A stretch of 16,701 nucleotides of DNA from an uncultured Acholeplasma sp. (GCA_937934685.1 CALGYU010000072.1:1-16701), one strand, 5' to 3'; counted from the stretch's first letter, positions 7,312 to 13,909 are shown. The notes: generated by a model not told the origin, from the sequence alone. Program-made: numbers and translations.

Positions 7312-8490
7312 ATGTCTGCCATAGATATTCTTTTAATCGGAAAAAACGCTGCAGAAGCTAAACAAAAAAATCCAAAGGTCATTAACGCTACCTTAGGAAC
7401 TTTTTATGATGAAGATAAAAAAATGATCATTCCTTTTGTAAAAGATAAGTTCATGCAAATACAAATAGATAACATCTTTCCTTATGGAACCACCAACGGT
7501 GGTGACACCTTTAAACAAAACATTTTAAACTGGGTATTTGATCAAACTAAAGAAGAAATAGAAACCCACTTTAAAACCGATGTTATCGCAACACCGGGCG
7601 GTTCTGGTGCTATAAGTATTGCGTTTAACAGCTACACCAATCCTTTAGACTCTGTTTTAATATCAGATATTAAATGGCGTTATGATTTTTTTACAAATGC
7701 CGCAAAAATAAAGATAGAAGACTTCGTTTTATTTGAAAACACAAAGTTTAACTTAACCTCGTTTCATGAAAAACTTCAAAAACTAACCGAACAACAACAA
7801 AAAGTTTTAGTCGTTATCAATGATCCTTGCCACAACCCAACAGGGTACCAACTAAGCCAAAACGAATGGGAAGAAATCATAAACATCATGAACCAGTATC
7901 ATCAAAACGAAATCACGTTATTATTAGATATTGCTTATTTTGACTATGATCCAGAAGGATTAGAAAAAACCAGAGAAAAGTTTTTACAGTTAAAAAAAGT
8001 CTTACCTCATATCACACCATTACTTGCCTTTTCAGCATCCAAATCTTTTTCAATGTATGGTTTAAGATTAGGGGCATTAATCGGATTATTTCAAACAGAA
8101 AAACAAGCAGAATATTTTAAAAAACATGCCTATGAAGATGCCTTAGGAAAATGGTCAACCGCACCATCTGTAGGGATTGAGCTATTTAATGAAATTAGTA
8201 AAGAAAAAGAAACCTATAAAAAAATCATCACCAAAATAACAAATCAACTCACAAAAAGAGGCAACCTTTTCATTCAAGAAGCTAGCAAACAAAATTTAAA
8301 ACACTATCCTTTTAAGGGCGGCTTCTTTGTTTTAATCCCTGTAGACGATCCGTTAAAGTGCTATGAAAAACTAGTAAAAGAAGAAGCACTTCATGTAGTC
8401 CCAATGAAAGAAGGATTAAGAATTGCTTTATGTAGTGTAACCAAAGATGAAATCAAACAAATTGTTCATAAAATCAAAAAGACCCTTTAA
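7312..8490 (+). CDS. Class I/II pyridoxal-phosphate-dependent aminotransferase (aspartate/aromatic-type fold)
   Basis: This 392-residue protein has the fold-type I aminotransferase signature. NDPCHNPTGYQLS has N175 for the PLP ring, D206 in LLLDIAYFDY pairs with the pyridine nitrogen, and K244 in SASKSFSMYGLRLG is the likely Schiff-base lysine. An arginine in GLRIALCSV near 371 should bind the substrate carboxylate. Motifs around K244 and the PYGTTNGG region near the N-terminus resemble aspartate/aromatic aminotransferases, but the substrate cannot be fixed from sequence. AAGGAG overlapping the mfd stop precedes the ATG by few bases, so it is co-transcribed with mfd. I know of no functional link to mfd. 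The stop codon lies inside the shared terminator. Confidence 0.85.
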   Translation: MSAIDILLIGKNAAEAKQKNPKVINATLGTFYDEDKKMIIPFVKDKFMQIQIDNIFPYGTTNGGDTFKQNILNWVFDQTKEEIETHFKTDVIATPGGSGAISIAFNSYTNPLDSVLISDIKWRYDFFTNAAKIKIEDFVLFENTKFNLTSFHEKLQKLTEQQQKVLVVINDPCHNPTGYQLSQNEWEEIINIMNQYHQNEITLLLDIAYFDYDPEGLEKTREKFLQLKKVLPHITPLLAFSASKSFSMYGLRLGALIGLFQTEKQAEYFKKHAYEDALGKWSTAPSVGIELFNEISKEKETYKKIITKITNQLTKRGNLFIQEASKQNLKHYPFKGGFFVLIPVDDPLKCYEKLVKEEALHVVPMKEGLRIALCSVTKDEIKQIVHKIKKTL

Positions 8491-8506
8491 AAAAGAGTCT
8501 TTTTTT
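8476..8506. terminator. Bidirectional terminator between the aminotransferase gene and hflX
   Basis: AAAAAGAC at 8476-8483 pairs with GTCTTTTT at 8497-8504. An inner CTTT/AAAG stem (8485-8488 with 8492-8495) is separated from it by one C/A mismatch on the plus strand. On the minus strand that mismatch becomes a G/U wobble, so the hairpin is continuous. Long A and T runs on both sides allow termination in both directions between the converging genes. Confidence 0.8.
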
Positions 8507-9750
8507 TAGCCCAATAAATATTGAGCAAACTTATTTTTCTCATGTTCAGGTAATGAAACTCTCACCAAAATACCATCCTCCTGATATTCAAGTGATAATA
8601 CTTCATAATTTGTTTTCAAGTAATCAATCAACCCTGCCTTATTAAAAGGCAACTTTAAATGATACAACATAAAATCTTCATATAAAACACCATAAATATT
8701 ACGAACAAGCTCATCAATATGATGCCCTGTTTTATTAGAAACCCAAAGATAATCTTCAAAAAGATGAGGAGGTGCTATTCTAAATTCACCCTTGGTTAAA
8801 ACCATCATTCGTTCAATATGGTCTGCCCCTAATTTTTGAATGACTTGCTTGGTTGTTTCAATATGAAACGGGTTAGCATTTAAACCATCCACCACGTGAA
8901 TAATTAAATCAGCATTTAAAATATCACTTAAAGTAGACTCAAAAGAATTAATCAATTCAGGAGGTAATTTTGAAACAAATCCTACCGTATCAATCAGTAA
9001 AAAAGGCGGTTTATTAGCCATTTGTAACTTCTTAGTTTTAGTATCTAAAGTAGCAAACAACATATCCTTTTCTAAAACTTCTTCAGAATCATTATTTAAA
9101 TAACGAGATAAACTATTCATCAACGAAGATTTACCAGCATTGGTATATCCAACCAAGGCAACAATCGGAATCTTATTTTTTAATCTTAATTTACGAGAAG
9201 TCATTTTCTCTTGTTTAATCTTTGCTAATTCATGTTTAATCTTAGAAATATCAGAAATCAATTTTCTTCTATCTAACTCTAACTTGGTCTCACCAGGTCC
9301 TTTAGCATTATAACTACCGCCGCCTTGTCTAGATAAAATTTTACCCATCCCAATAAGTCTTGGTAGTAAATAAAGCTTTTGTGCCAAATCGACTTCTAAA
9401 ACAGCCTCTTTTGATTGTGCCCTTTCAGCAAAAATCGATAAAATCAAAAAACTTCTATCAATAATTTGAACGTCTAAAACCTCTTCTAAATTTTTAATTT
9501 GAGCAGGGCTTAACGGATCATCAAAAATAACCATTGTAGCTTCTAAAACTTCAATTGCCTTCTTTATCTCAAGAACTTTCCCGCTACCAATATAATATTT
9601 TGGATAAACTCTTTTTGAATTTTGAATGACTTTATCTACAGTTTTAATGTTTAAAGCCAAAGCCAACTGCTCAAGTTCATCTAAAGATTGTTCCTGGTTA
9701 ATACCTAAAATATTTAAATCTAAACCAACTAATATTGCTCTATCTAACAT
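8506..9750 (-). CDS. hflX: GTPase HflX
   Basis: HflX is a ribosome-associated GTPase that splits stalled 70S ribosomes and helps in stress recovery. The 414-residue protein has the HflX N-terminal domain with YIGSGKVLEI near 53-62, the family-defining GPGETKLELDRR at 151-162, a coiled-coil linker, and the G domain. G1 is GYTNAGKSS (201-209), G2 has FATLD (232-236), and G3 is DTVGF (254-258). The G4 position reads LTKGE (318-322), where N/T-K-x-D is expected, and G5 reads VSNKTG rather than SAK. The start has AGGTGA (plus-strand 9755-9760) 4 bases upstream. It is the only minus-strand gene, divergent from cdaA and convergent with the aminotransferase gene. Confidence 0.95.
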   Translation of the reverse strand: MLDRAILVGLDLNILGINQEQSLDELEQLALALNIKTVDKVIQNSKRVYPKYYIGSGKVLEIKKAIEVLEATMVIFDDPLSPAQIKNLEEVLDVQIIDRSFLILSIFAERAQSKEAVLEVDLAQKLYLLPRLIGMGKILSRQGGGSYNAKGPGETKLELDRRKLISDISKIKHELAKIKQEKMTSRKLRLKNKIPIVALVGYTNAGKSSLMNSLSRYLNNDSEEVLEKDMLFATLDTKTKKLQMANKPPFLLIDTVGFVSKLPPELINSFESTLSDILNADLIIHVVDGLNANPFHIETTKQVIQKLGADHIERMMVLTKGEFRIAPPHLFEDYLWVSNKTGHHIDELVRNIYGVLYEDFMLYHLKLPFNKAGLIDYLKTNYEVLSLEYQEDGILVRVSLPEHEKNKFAQYLLG

Positions 9751-9771
9751 AACATCACCTACTTTAATATA

Positions 9772-9780
9772 ATCATATCA
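9772..9780 (-). promoter_or_regulatory. Candidate extended -10 promoter for hflX
   Basis: The minus strand reads TGATATGAT here, one base from the TGATATAAT motif used elsewhere, about 20 bases upstream of the hflX start. A TATATT just downstream (plus 9766-9771) is an alternative -10. No convincing -35 is seen. Confidence 0.5.
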
Positions 9781-9841
9781 TGTAAAAGATAAGTAAGATA
9801 TAAAAAAACGTATAGATAACAAAATCAAGGCTTTAAAAATA

Positions 9842-9850
9842 TGATATAAT
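9842..9850 (+). promoter_or_regulatory. Extended -10 promoter for the cdaA operon
   Basis: TGATATAAT lies 34 bases upstream of the cdaA start, with GGGAGG at 9872-9877 as ribosome binding site in the leader. The upstream sequence (CTTTAAAAATA) resembles that ahead of the spoVG promoter. The intergenic region to divergent hflX holds only these promoter signals. Confidence 0.7.
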
Positions 9851-9884
9851 AAAAATACCTTAAATGAGATAGGGAGGAAATAAT

Positions 9885-10631
9885 ATGTGGTATCAAGATT
9901 TAACATGGTGGACTATATTACACGTATATTTGATATGGATTGTCACCTACTTTTCATTAAAAGTGATTTTAAATAGTAAAAGAAGTTTGGCAACATTCAT
10001 GTTCATCGTTTTAAGTATCGTTGTTGTTTATTTTTCTGAAAAAATAGGCATGATTCCTAATCAAAACATATATCAAGCCCTACTGGTTTTAATTCCTACC
10101 ATCGTTGTGGTAATAGCCGCACCTGATTTAAGACTAACCTTTAACTCTATTTGGAAAGAAAATAATCGTAAAGAAGCTATCGTCATGGGAAGTGAAAGAA
10201 CCAAACAAGAAATCATTGAAGCGACCCTATATTTAGCGAAAAACAAAATAGGTGCTTTAATTACGATAGAAAAACATAACACATTAGATCAATTCTCAAA
10301 CAAAGCTATTATGATGAATAGCGAAGTTTCAAGAGAAGTGTTGGTCAACATCTTTACCCCAAACACACCACTACATGATGGAGCAGTCATCATTAGAGGA
10401 GACAAAATATTATGTGCAGGTGCTTACTTCACCTTATCATCTAATGAAAGCTTTGAAAAAACAACAGGCTCCAGACATAGAGCTGGACTAGGGATCAGTG
10501 AAGTTTCAGATAGTATGACCATTGTAGTATCAGAAGAAACAGGAAGCATATCGATTGCTATTGAAGGCATCATGTTAAAAACAAATGACAGAGTCAAACT
10601 TCAAGAGTATTTAAATATGTTTATGAAATAG
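9885..10631 (+). CDS. cdaA: Diadenylate cyclase CdaA (membrane c-di-AMP synthase)
   Basis: CdaA condenses two ATP into cyclic di-AMP, which controls potassium and osmolyte uptake in Firmicutes and mollicutes. The 248-residue protein has three N-terminal membrane segments (about 11-28, 36-51 and 62-78), a linker, and a DAC domain. The catalytic DGA motif is at 165-167 (PLHDGAVII) and the RHR motif at 197-199 (GSRHRAGLGISE), both intact. The ATG has GGAGG 8 bases upstream. It is the first gene of an operon divergent from hflX. In most Firmicutes cdaA is followed by cdaR and glmM; here it is followed by a small membrane protein gene and a PAS/GGDEF-like gene. Loss of glmM would fit a host without peptidoglycan. 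Confidence 0.96.
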   Translation: MWYQDLTWWTILHVYLIWIVTYFSLKVILNSKRSLATFMFIVLSIVVVYFSEKIGMIPNQNIYQALLVLIPTIVVVIAAPDLRLTFNSIWKENNRKEAIVMGSERTKQEIIEATLYLAKNKIGALITIEKHNTLDQFSNKAIMMNSEVSREVLVNIFTPNTPLHDGAVIIRGDKILCAGAYFTLSSNESFEKTTGSRHRAGLGISEVSDSMTIVVSEETGSISIAIEGIMLKTNDRVKLQEYLNMFMK

Positions 10632-10635
10632 GAGG
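10631..10635 (+). promoter_or_regulatory. Ribosome binding site of the small membrane protein gene
   Basis: GGAGG begins on the last base of the cdaA TAG stop and lies 5 bases before ATG 10641. It is among the strongest ribosome binding sites in the window and is the main argument that the small ORF is translated. Confidence 0.75.
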
Positions 10636-10640
10636 AAAAC

Positions 10641-10811
10641 ATGAAAAAAATAATAGAATTCATCTTCCATCCATTTTTATTAATTGGAAACTCTAAAATT
10701 TTAACTAAAATAACCAATGTCTTTAATAGTAGAAAATGGCCGTTATATGTTTTAACCAGCATCATAACACTGCTCATCGTCTTTTTCTTATACGTATTTC
10801 CCAATATATAG
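10641..10811 (+). CDS. Small single-span membrane protein, function unknown
   Basis: A 56-codon ORF fills the gap between cdaA and the PAS protein gene exactly. Its GGAGG overlaps the cdaA stop, and its TAG stop overlaps the ribosome binding site of the next gene. The product begins MKKIIEFIFHPFLLIG and is basic in the middle (KITNVFNSRKW). It has one hydrophobic segment at about 35-53 (LYVLTSIITLLIVFFLYVF) and ends two to three residues later. I recognise no family. The NSRKW-plus-hydrophobic pattern loosely resembles the N-terminal anchor of CdaR, the CdaA partner that normally follows cdaA, but no YbbR domains are present. It could be a reduced CdaR or an unrelated small CdaA partner. Position and signals suggest a real gene; the function is inference. 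Confidence 0.75.
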   Translation: MKKIIEFIFHPFLLIGNSKILTKITNVFNSRKWPLYVLTSIITLLIVFFLYVFPNI

Positions 10812-10816
10812 GTGAT
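10810..10816 (+). promoter_or_regulatory. Ribosome binding site that sets the PAS protein start
   Basis: AGGTGAT overlaps the TAG of the small gene and ends 3 bases before ATG 10820. An earlier in-frame ATG at 10736 lies inside the small gene, has no binding site, and would add residues that do not look like a membrane-protein start. Confidence 0.7.
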
Positions 10817-10819
10817 AAA

Positions 10820-12400
10820 ATGATAGAAGCACAACATCCAATCTTTACACTAGTCATCGCAGGAGTCATTGTCTTTATGATCATCCTAGACAGTATGCAA
10901 AGAGAAAGAATATTAAAAAACAAACTAGGATTTGGCCTATTTAATGCTGCGATCTCTGTAGCATTTTTAGTCTTATATGACGGATACATTAAAGAAAACG
11001 AATTATTATCACAAATCTATTTAGGATACACCATCTTTAACTACCTCTTTTTCATGTGGGTTTCATATGTTACCTTAAAACAATCTAGTTTAAAATCAAG
11101 CCACTATGAATTGTTTGTAAAATCCATTAAAAACAGTAGTTGGAATGCTTATTATGCAGTTGACAAAAAAGAAAGAATCAAAGATATGTCCTATAGTTTA
11201 CTTCAAGAACTAGGTTTAGAAAAAGAAGAAGTCATCGGGAAAAAACTATTTACAGTCTTTAATCAAACCATTCGTTTTTCTAAATTAAATGAAACCGAAA
11301 TTAACAACAACATCTTAGAAAACTACTACAAAGAATATAGAAAAAGAGCAACCAAAGATGATCAAGAACTCCAAGAAATATATTTCCAAAATCACAAAGG
11401 GGAAACTGTTGTTTTAAAAATGGTGATGCAACCCATCTTTATGATGAACAAATATAAAGGACGCATTTGTGTTGGTGAAAAGAAAACAGATTTTGATCTA
11501 TTCACCGTAGAAAAAGAACTCAACAAAAGCACCACTGAATTAGAAAGCATTCAACAAAAATTCATTGCAACCTTAGAATTAAGCGAAGAAGGACTTTTCT
11601 TTTTAGATCTAAACGAAAAAACCATGTGGTTAAATGACACATTAAAAGAAGTATTAAACCTCCATAACAACGATTTAAGTTTAGAAGATTATAGAAGCAG
11701 AATAGAACCAGAAGACCTAAGAAAATACTTAATGGTATTAAGTGATCTAACACCAAGTAAGAACACATATAAAGTTTCTTACCGTTACTTAGTAGAAGGA
11801 AGACAAGTTTGGGTTTCAGAAAAAGGAAAACGAATTTTTGAAGATTTAAAAACATCAACCATCATGGGTGTAGTAAATCCAATAGGAACATCCCACTTTA
11901 GAAAAACCAACATCGATATACTCGATGAAATTAAAGATGAACATCATCTATTAGCAGACATGAATAGCCTGATTAAAAGAGATAGACCCTTCCAGTTAGC
12001 GGTCTTTAAACTTCAAAATATTCCTAAAATTAACGACACATATAGCAGAGAAATAGGAAATATGCTCATGGGCAGCTATATTCAAAGATTAAACAATAAT
12101 TTTGTAACAGAAAGCTCAGGAATTTATAGAATCTCAGGGTTAGAGTTTGCGCTCACCATAACCGATCCAAGAAAAATGGATATGATGTATAAAGGCATTA
12201 GAGAAATCGATAAGTTCTTAAATTTAACCATGGAATATGGTTCAATAAAAACAGAACTTGAAGTCTTTGCAGGCGTAAGCATCTATAAAACAGATGGCAA
12301 AACAGAACATGAACTTGCACAATACGCATACGAAGCTTTAAAAGTTGCTTTAAATCCACAATTTAGCAGCAACGGATGTTATTATAAAGATGTTAAGTAA
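10820..12400 (+). CDS. Membrane-bound PAS-PAS-degenerate GGDEF sensor-like protein
   Basis: The 526-residue product has three predicted membrane segments (about 6-24, 36-55 and 63-86). Two PAS-like regions follow (about 105-220 and 250-360; the second with SEEGLFFLDLNEKTMWLN), joined by a short coiled coil near 228-248. A C-terminal domain at about 365-515 has the layout of GGDEF domains: PFQLAVFKLQNIPKIND, then YRISGLEFAL, then EVFAGVSIYKTDGKT and YAYEALKVAL. The signature position is SGLEF (439-443) instead of GGDEF, and the metal-binding aspartate of the first strand is replaced (FKLQN). It is therefore unlikely to make c-di-GMP. Location after cdaA suggests a role in c-di-AMP signalling; GdpP also combines membrane spans, PAS and a degenerate GGDEF, but this protein lacks the DHH-DHHA1 phosphodiesterase part. 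Confidence 0.85.
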   Translation: MIEAQHPIFTLVIAGVIVFMIILDSMQRERILKNKLGFGLFNAAISVAFLVLYDGYIKENELLSQIYLGYTIFNYLFFMWVSYVTLKQSSLKSSHYELFVKSIKNSSWNAYYAVDKKERIKDMSYSLLQELGLEKEEVIGKKLFTVFNQTIRFSKLNETEINNNILENYYKEYRKRATKDDQELQEIYFQNHKGETVVLKMVMQPIFMMNKYKGRICVGEKKTDFDLFTVEKELNKSTTELESIQQKFIATLELSEEGLFFLDLNEKTMWLNDTLKEVLNLHNNDLSLEDYRSRIEPEDLRKYLMVLSDLTPSKNTYKVSYRYLVEGRQVWVSEKGKRIFEDLKTSTIMGVVNPIGTSHFRKTNIDILDEIKDEHHLLADMNSLIKRDRPFQLAVFKLQNIPKINDTYSREIGNMLMGSYIQRLNNNFVTESSGIYRISGLEFALTITDPRKMDMMYKGIREIDKFLNLTMEYGSIKTELEVFAGVSIYKTDGKTEHELAQYAYEALKVALNPQFSSNGCYYKDVK

Positions 12401-12914
12401 AAAAGAACTAAGAACCAAGATATTAGAAGAGCGCAATCAATTAACGAGTATACAAGTCGTTTTTTCCCAAACAGAAGTCATTAAAAAAATAAAAGAAGAT
12501 CCTAATTTTATCCGTTCTAAATACATAGGACTATATATGCCTATCAAAAATGAAATGGATTTAAATGAAATCGCCATAAAATTTCCAGACAAAATCTTTT
12601 CTTATCCAACGGTTGAAGGAGACAGTCTTGTTTTCTATACTCCGGTAGAAGAAAGCCATTATAAGAAAAGTAATTTTGGTGTTATAGAAGTTGTTAAAGG
12701 AAAAAATGTGACCAGTCAACTAGAGTATGTCATTGTTCCAGCAGTCTCCATGAACTCAAACAATTATCGATTAGGATATGGAAAAGGCTATTTTGATCGC
12801 TTCTTTCAAGAAAATAAAGAAATAATAAAAGTCGGTGTATGTTACCGTTTTGCAGTTACAGATTTTAAAAACGAAGACCACGATATACCACTAGACTATT
12901 ATTTCACAGAATAA
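12390..12914 (+). CDS. 5-formyltetrahydrofolate cyclo-ligase
   Basis: This enzyme (methenyltetrahydrofolate synthetase) uses ATP to convert 5-formyl-THF to 5,10-methenyl-THF, returning stored folate to one-carbon metabolism. The 174-residue protein is of family length. It has an N-terminal KKELRTKILEERNQL helix, LYMPIKNEMDLNEI at about 48-61, the nucleotide and metal-binding RLGYGKGYFDRFF at 127-139 (usually GYGGGYYDR), and a C-terminal HDIPLDYYFTE. Its start lies inside the end of the PAS gene (11-base overlap) and has no clear ribosome binding site, so it probably relies on translational coupling. The spot between the PAS protein and YutD carries no obvious functional link. Confidence 0.93.
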   Translation: MLSKKELRTKILEERNQLTSIQVVFSQTEVIKKIKEDPNFIRSKYIGLYMPIKNEMDLNEIAIKFPDKIFSYPTVEGDSLVFYTPVEESHYKKSNFGVIEVVKGKNVTSQLEYVIVPAVSMNSNNYRLGYGKGYFDRFFQENKEIIKVGVCYRFAVTDFKNEDHDIPLDYYFTE

Positions 12915-12923
12915 GGTGAAAAT

Positions 12924-13187
12924 ATGGTAGAAACAAAATTTGGAAACTTTGAAATATTAAAAGACTATAAAGAAGCTTTTAATAAAGAACAGTTTGAAGA
13001 AAAATATGTAGATGTAGCATTTGACAGATACATCTACTTAGTAGGAGACATTGCATCAGGACTACTTAGAATCAAAGGATTTAGCCAAGATCCTAAAAGT
13101 GTTAACGGCTATAAAAAAATCCCTGACTATCTAAATGAATCTTGTAACAGAAATTGTCCTTACTTTGTACTAAAAAGAATTAAGTAA
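12924..13187 (+). CDS. yutD: YutD family protein (DUF1027)
   Basis: The 87-residue product matches the small YutD family of Firmicutes in the pattern ILKDYKEAFNKEQFEEKYVD, then YLVGDIASGLLRIKGF, then IPDYLNESCNRNCPYFVLK at the C-terminus. The function of the family is not known to me. Two cysteines spaced C-x3-C near residues 74-78 are a visible conserved-looking feature. AAGGTGA overlaps the stop of the upstream cyclo-ligase gene, so the gene belongs to the cdaA operon. A NifU-like gene follows after a promoter; in Bacillus, yutD and the NifU-like yutI also lie in the same yut region. The family call comes from recalled sequence pattern and is fairly firm; the role is open. Confidence 0.82.
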   Translation: MVETKFGNFEILKDYKEAFNKEQFEEKYVDVAFDRYIYLVGDIASGLLRIKGFSQDPKSVNGYKKIPDYLNESCNRNCPYFVLKRIK

Positions 13188-13198
13188 AAAAAGATTTA

Positions 13199-13207
13199 TG
13201 ATATAAT
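13199..13207 (+). promoter_or_regulatory. Extended -10 promoter for the NifU-like gene
   Basis: TGATATAAT lies 21 bases upstream of the NifU-like start, just after the yutD stop. The predicted transcript start near 13214 abuts the ribosome binding site AGGAAGTGA (13216-13224). There is no terminator between yutD and this site, so read-through is possible. Confidence 0.6.
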
Positions 13208-13228
13208 AATGTAAAAGGAAGTGATAAC

Positions 13229-13465
13229 ATGTCTGAACAAAAAACAATGGCAGAACAAGTAGACATTTTAATAGATAAAGTAAGACCGTATTTACAAAGA
13301 GACGGTGGAGATATAGAAGTAGTCAATATTGAAGATGGAATCGTATATGTAAAAATGCTAGGAGCCTGTGATGGCTGTATGGCAATTGATATCACATTAA
13401 AACAAGGCATTGAAACCATGTTACTAGAAAATGTACCAGGAGTTATTGCGGTTATAGATGTATGA
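13229..13465 (+). CDS. NifU-like Fe-S cluster carrier (NifU C-terminal domain)
   Basis: The 78-residue protein consists only of the NifU C-terminal domain, which binds and passes on [4Fe-4S] clusters through a CxxC motif. Visible marks are RPYLQRDGGDIEVV at about 19-32, C47 and C50 in GACDGCMAI, and a C-terminal PGVIAVIDV. It corresponds to Bacillus YutI and Staphylococcus Nfu, probable carriers between the SUF scaffold and target proteins. It has its own promoter and a good ribosome binding site (AGGAAGTGA). The stop overlaps the next gene by 4 bases. No other Fe-S assembly genes are in the window. Confidence 0.93.
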   Translation: MSEQKTMAEQVDILIDKVRPYLQRDGGDIEVVNIEDGIVYVKMLGACDGCMAIDITLKQGIETMLLENVPGVIAVIDV

Positions 13466-13905
13466 ATGATTCAATTAAGATTATCCTCATTTCAATATTG
13501 TCAATGATTATTGCACAAATCATTAAATTCTTTATTTCTGGAAAACAAAACAAAAAATTAGATGAAAAAGTTTTGTTTTCAACTGGAGGAATGCCCTCAT
13601 CTCATTCGGCATTAGTAACTTCGTTAGCAACCGCAATATTCATTTATGAAGGAATGGGCGTTTTCTTTGCTATCGCACTTGTCTTAGCAATGGTTGTCGT
13701 ACACGACTCCATGGGCATTAGATATGAGGCATCAAAGCATGCACAAGATTTAAACAAAATAAAAGAAAGATTAAACCAAGACGATAATCAAGGTGAAAAC
13801 ATTGAGAAACTAAAAGAGTCTTTAGGACATAAACCCAAAGAAGTCTTTTTTGGAATCTTACTGGGAATTGCCGTAGCTGTTATTGGTTGGTTATTTTTGG
13901 GGTAG
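13462..13905 (+). CDS. Divergent PAP2 family membrane protein (YuiD-like, DUF212)
   Basis: This 147-residue membrane protein has hydrophobic segments at about 5-26, 50-62, 65-82 and 128-146. The PAP2-like phosphatase motifs of the divergent family are present: STGGMPSSHSALVTSLA at 40-56, HDSMGIRYEASKHAQDLN at 81-98, and LGHKPKEV at 121-128. The family is related to lipid or polyprenyl phosphate phosphatases, but I know of no defined substrate for YuiD. A charged, glutamine-rich loop (about 97-120) separates the second motif from the GHKPKEV motif. The start overlaps the NifU-like stop (ATGA), and the DegV gene follows after 4 bases. A role in lipid or isoprenoid phosphate metabolism is inference. 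Confidence 0.85.
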   Translation: MNDSIKIILISILSMIIAQIIKFFISGKQNKKLDEKVLFSTGGMPSSHSALVTSLATAIFIYEGMGVFFAIALVLAMVVVHDSMGIRYEASKHAQDLNKIKERLNQDDNQGENIEKLKESLGHKPKEVFFGILLGIAVAVIGWLFLG

Positions 13906-13909
13906 TAAA

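Noticed and set aside
10736..10819. Upstream in-frame ATG extending the PAS protein by 28 residues
   Set aside because: It lies wholly inside the small membrane protein gene, lacks a ribosome binding site, and the AGGTGAT before 10820 gives a better start.
12401..12914. Cyclo-ligase considered damaged because RLGYGGGYYDR reads RLGYGKGYFDR
   Set aside because: The change is one conservative-context glycine to lysine; length and the other family motifs are intact, so it is read as normal divergence.
13180..13419. Open frame on the minus strand opposite the NifU-like gene
   Set aside because: It is the shadow of a conserved gene on the other strand, with no ribosome binding site or family resemblance. 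The other minus-strand frames outside hflX were dropped for the same reason.
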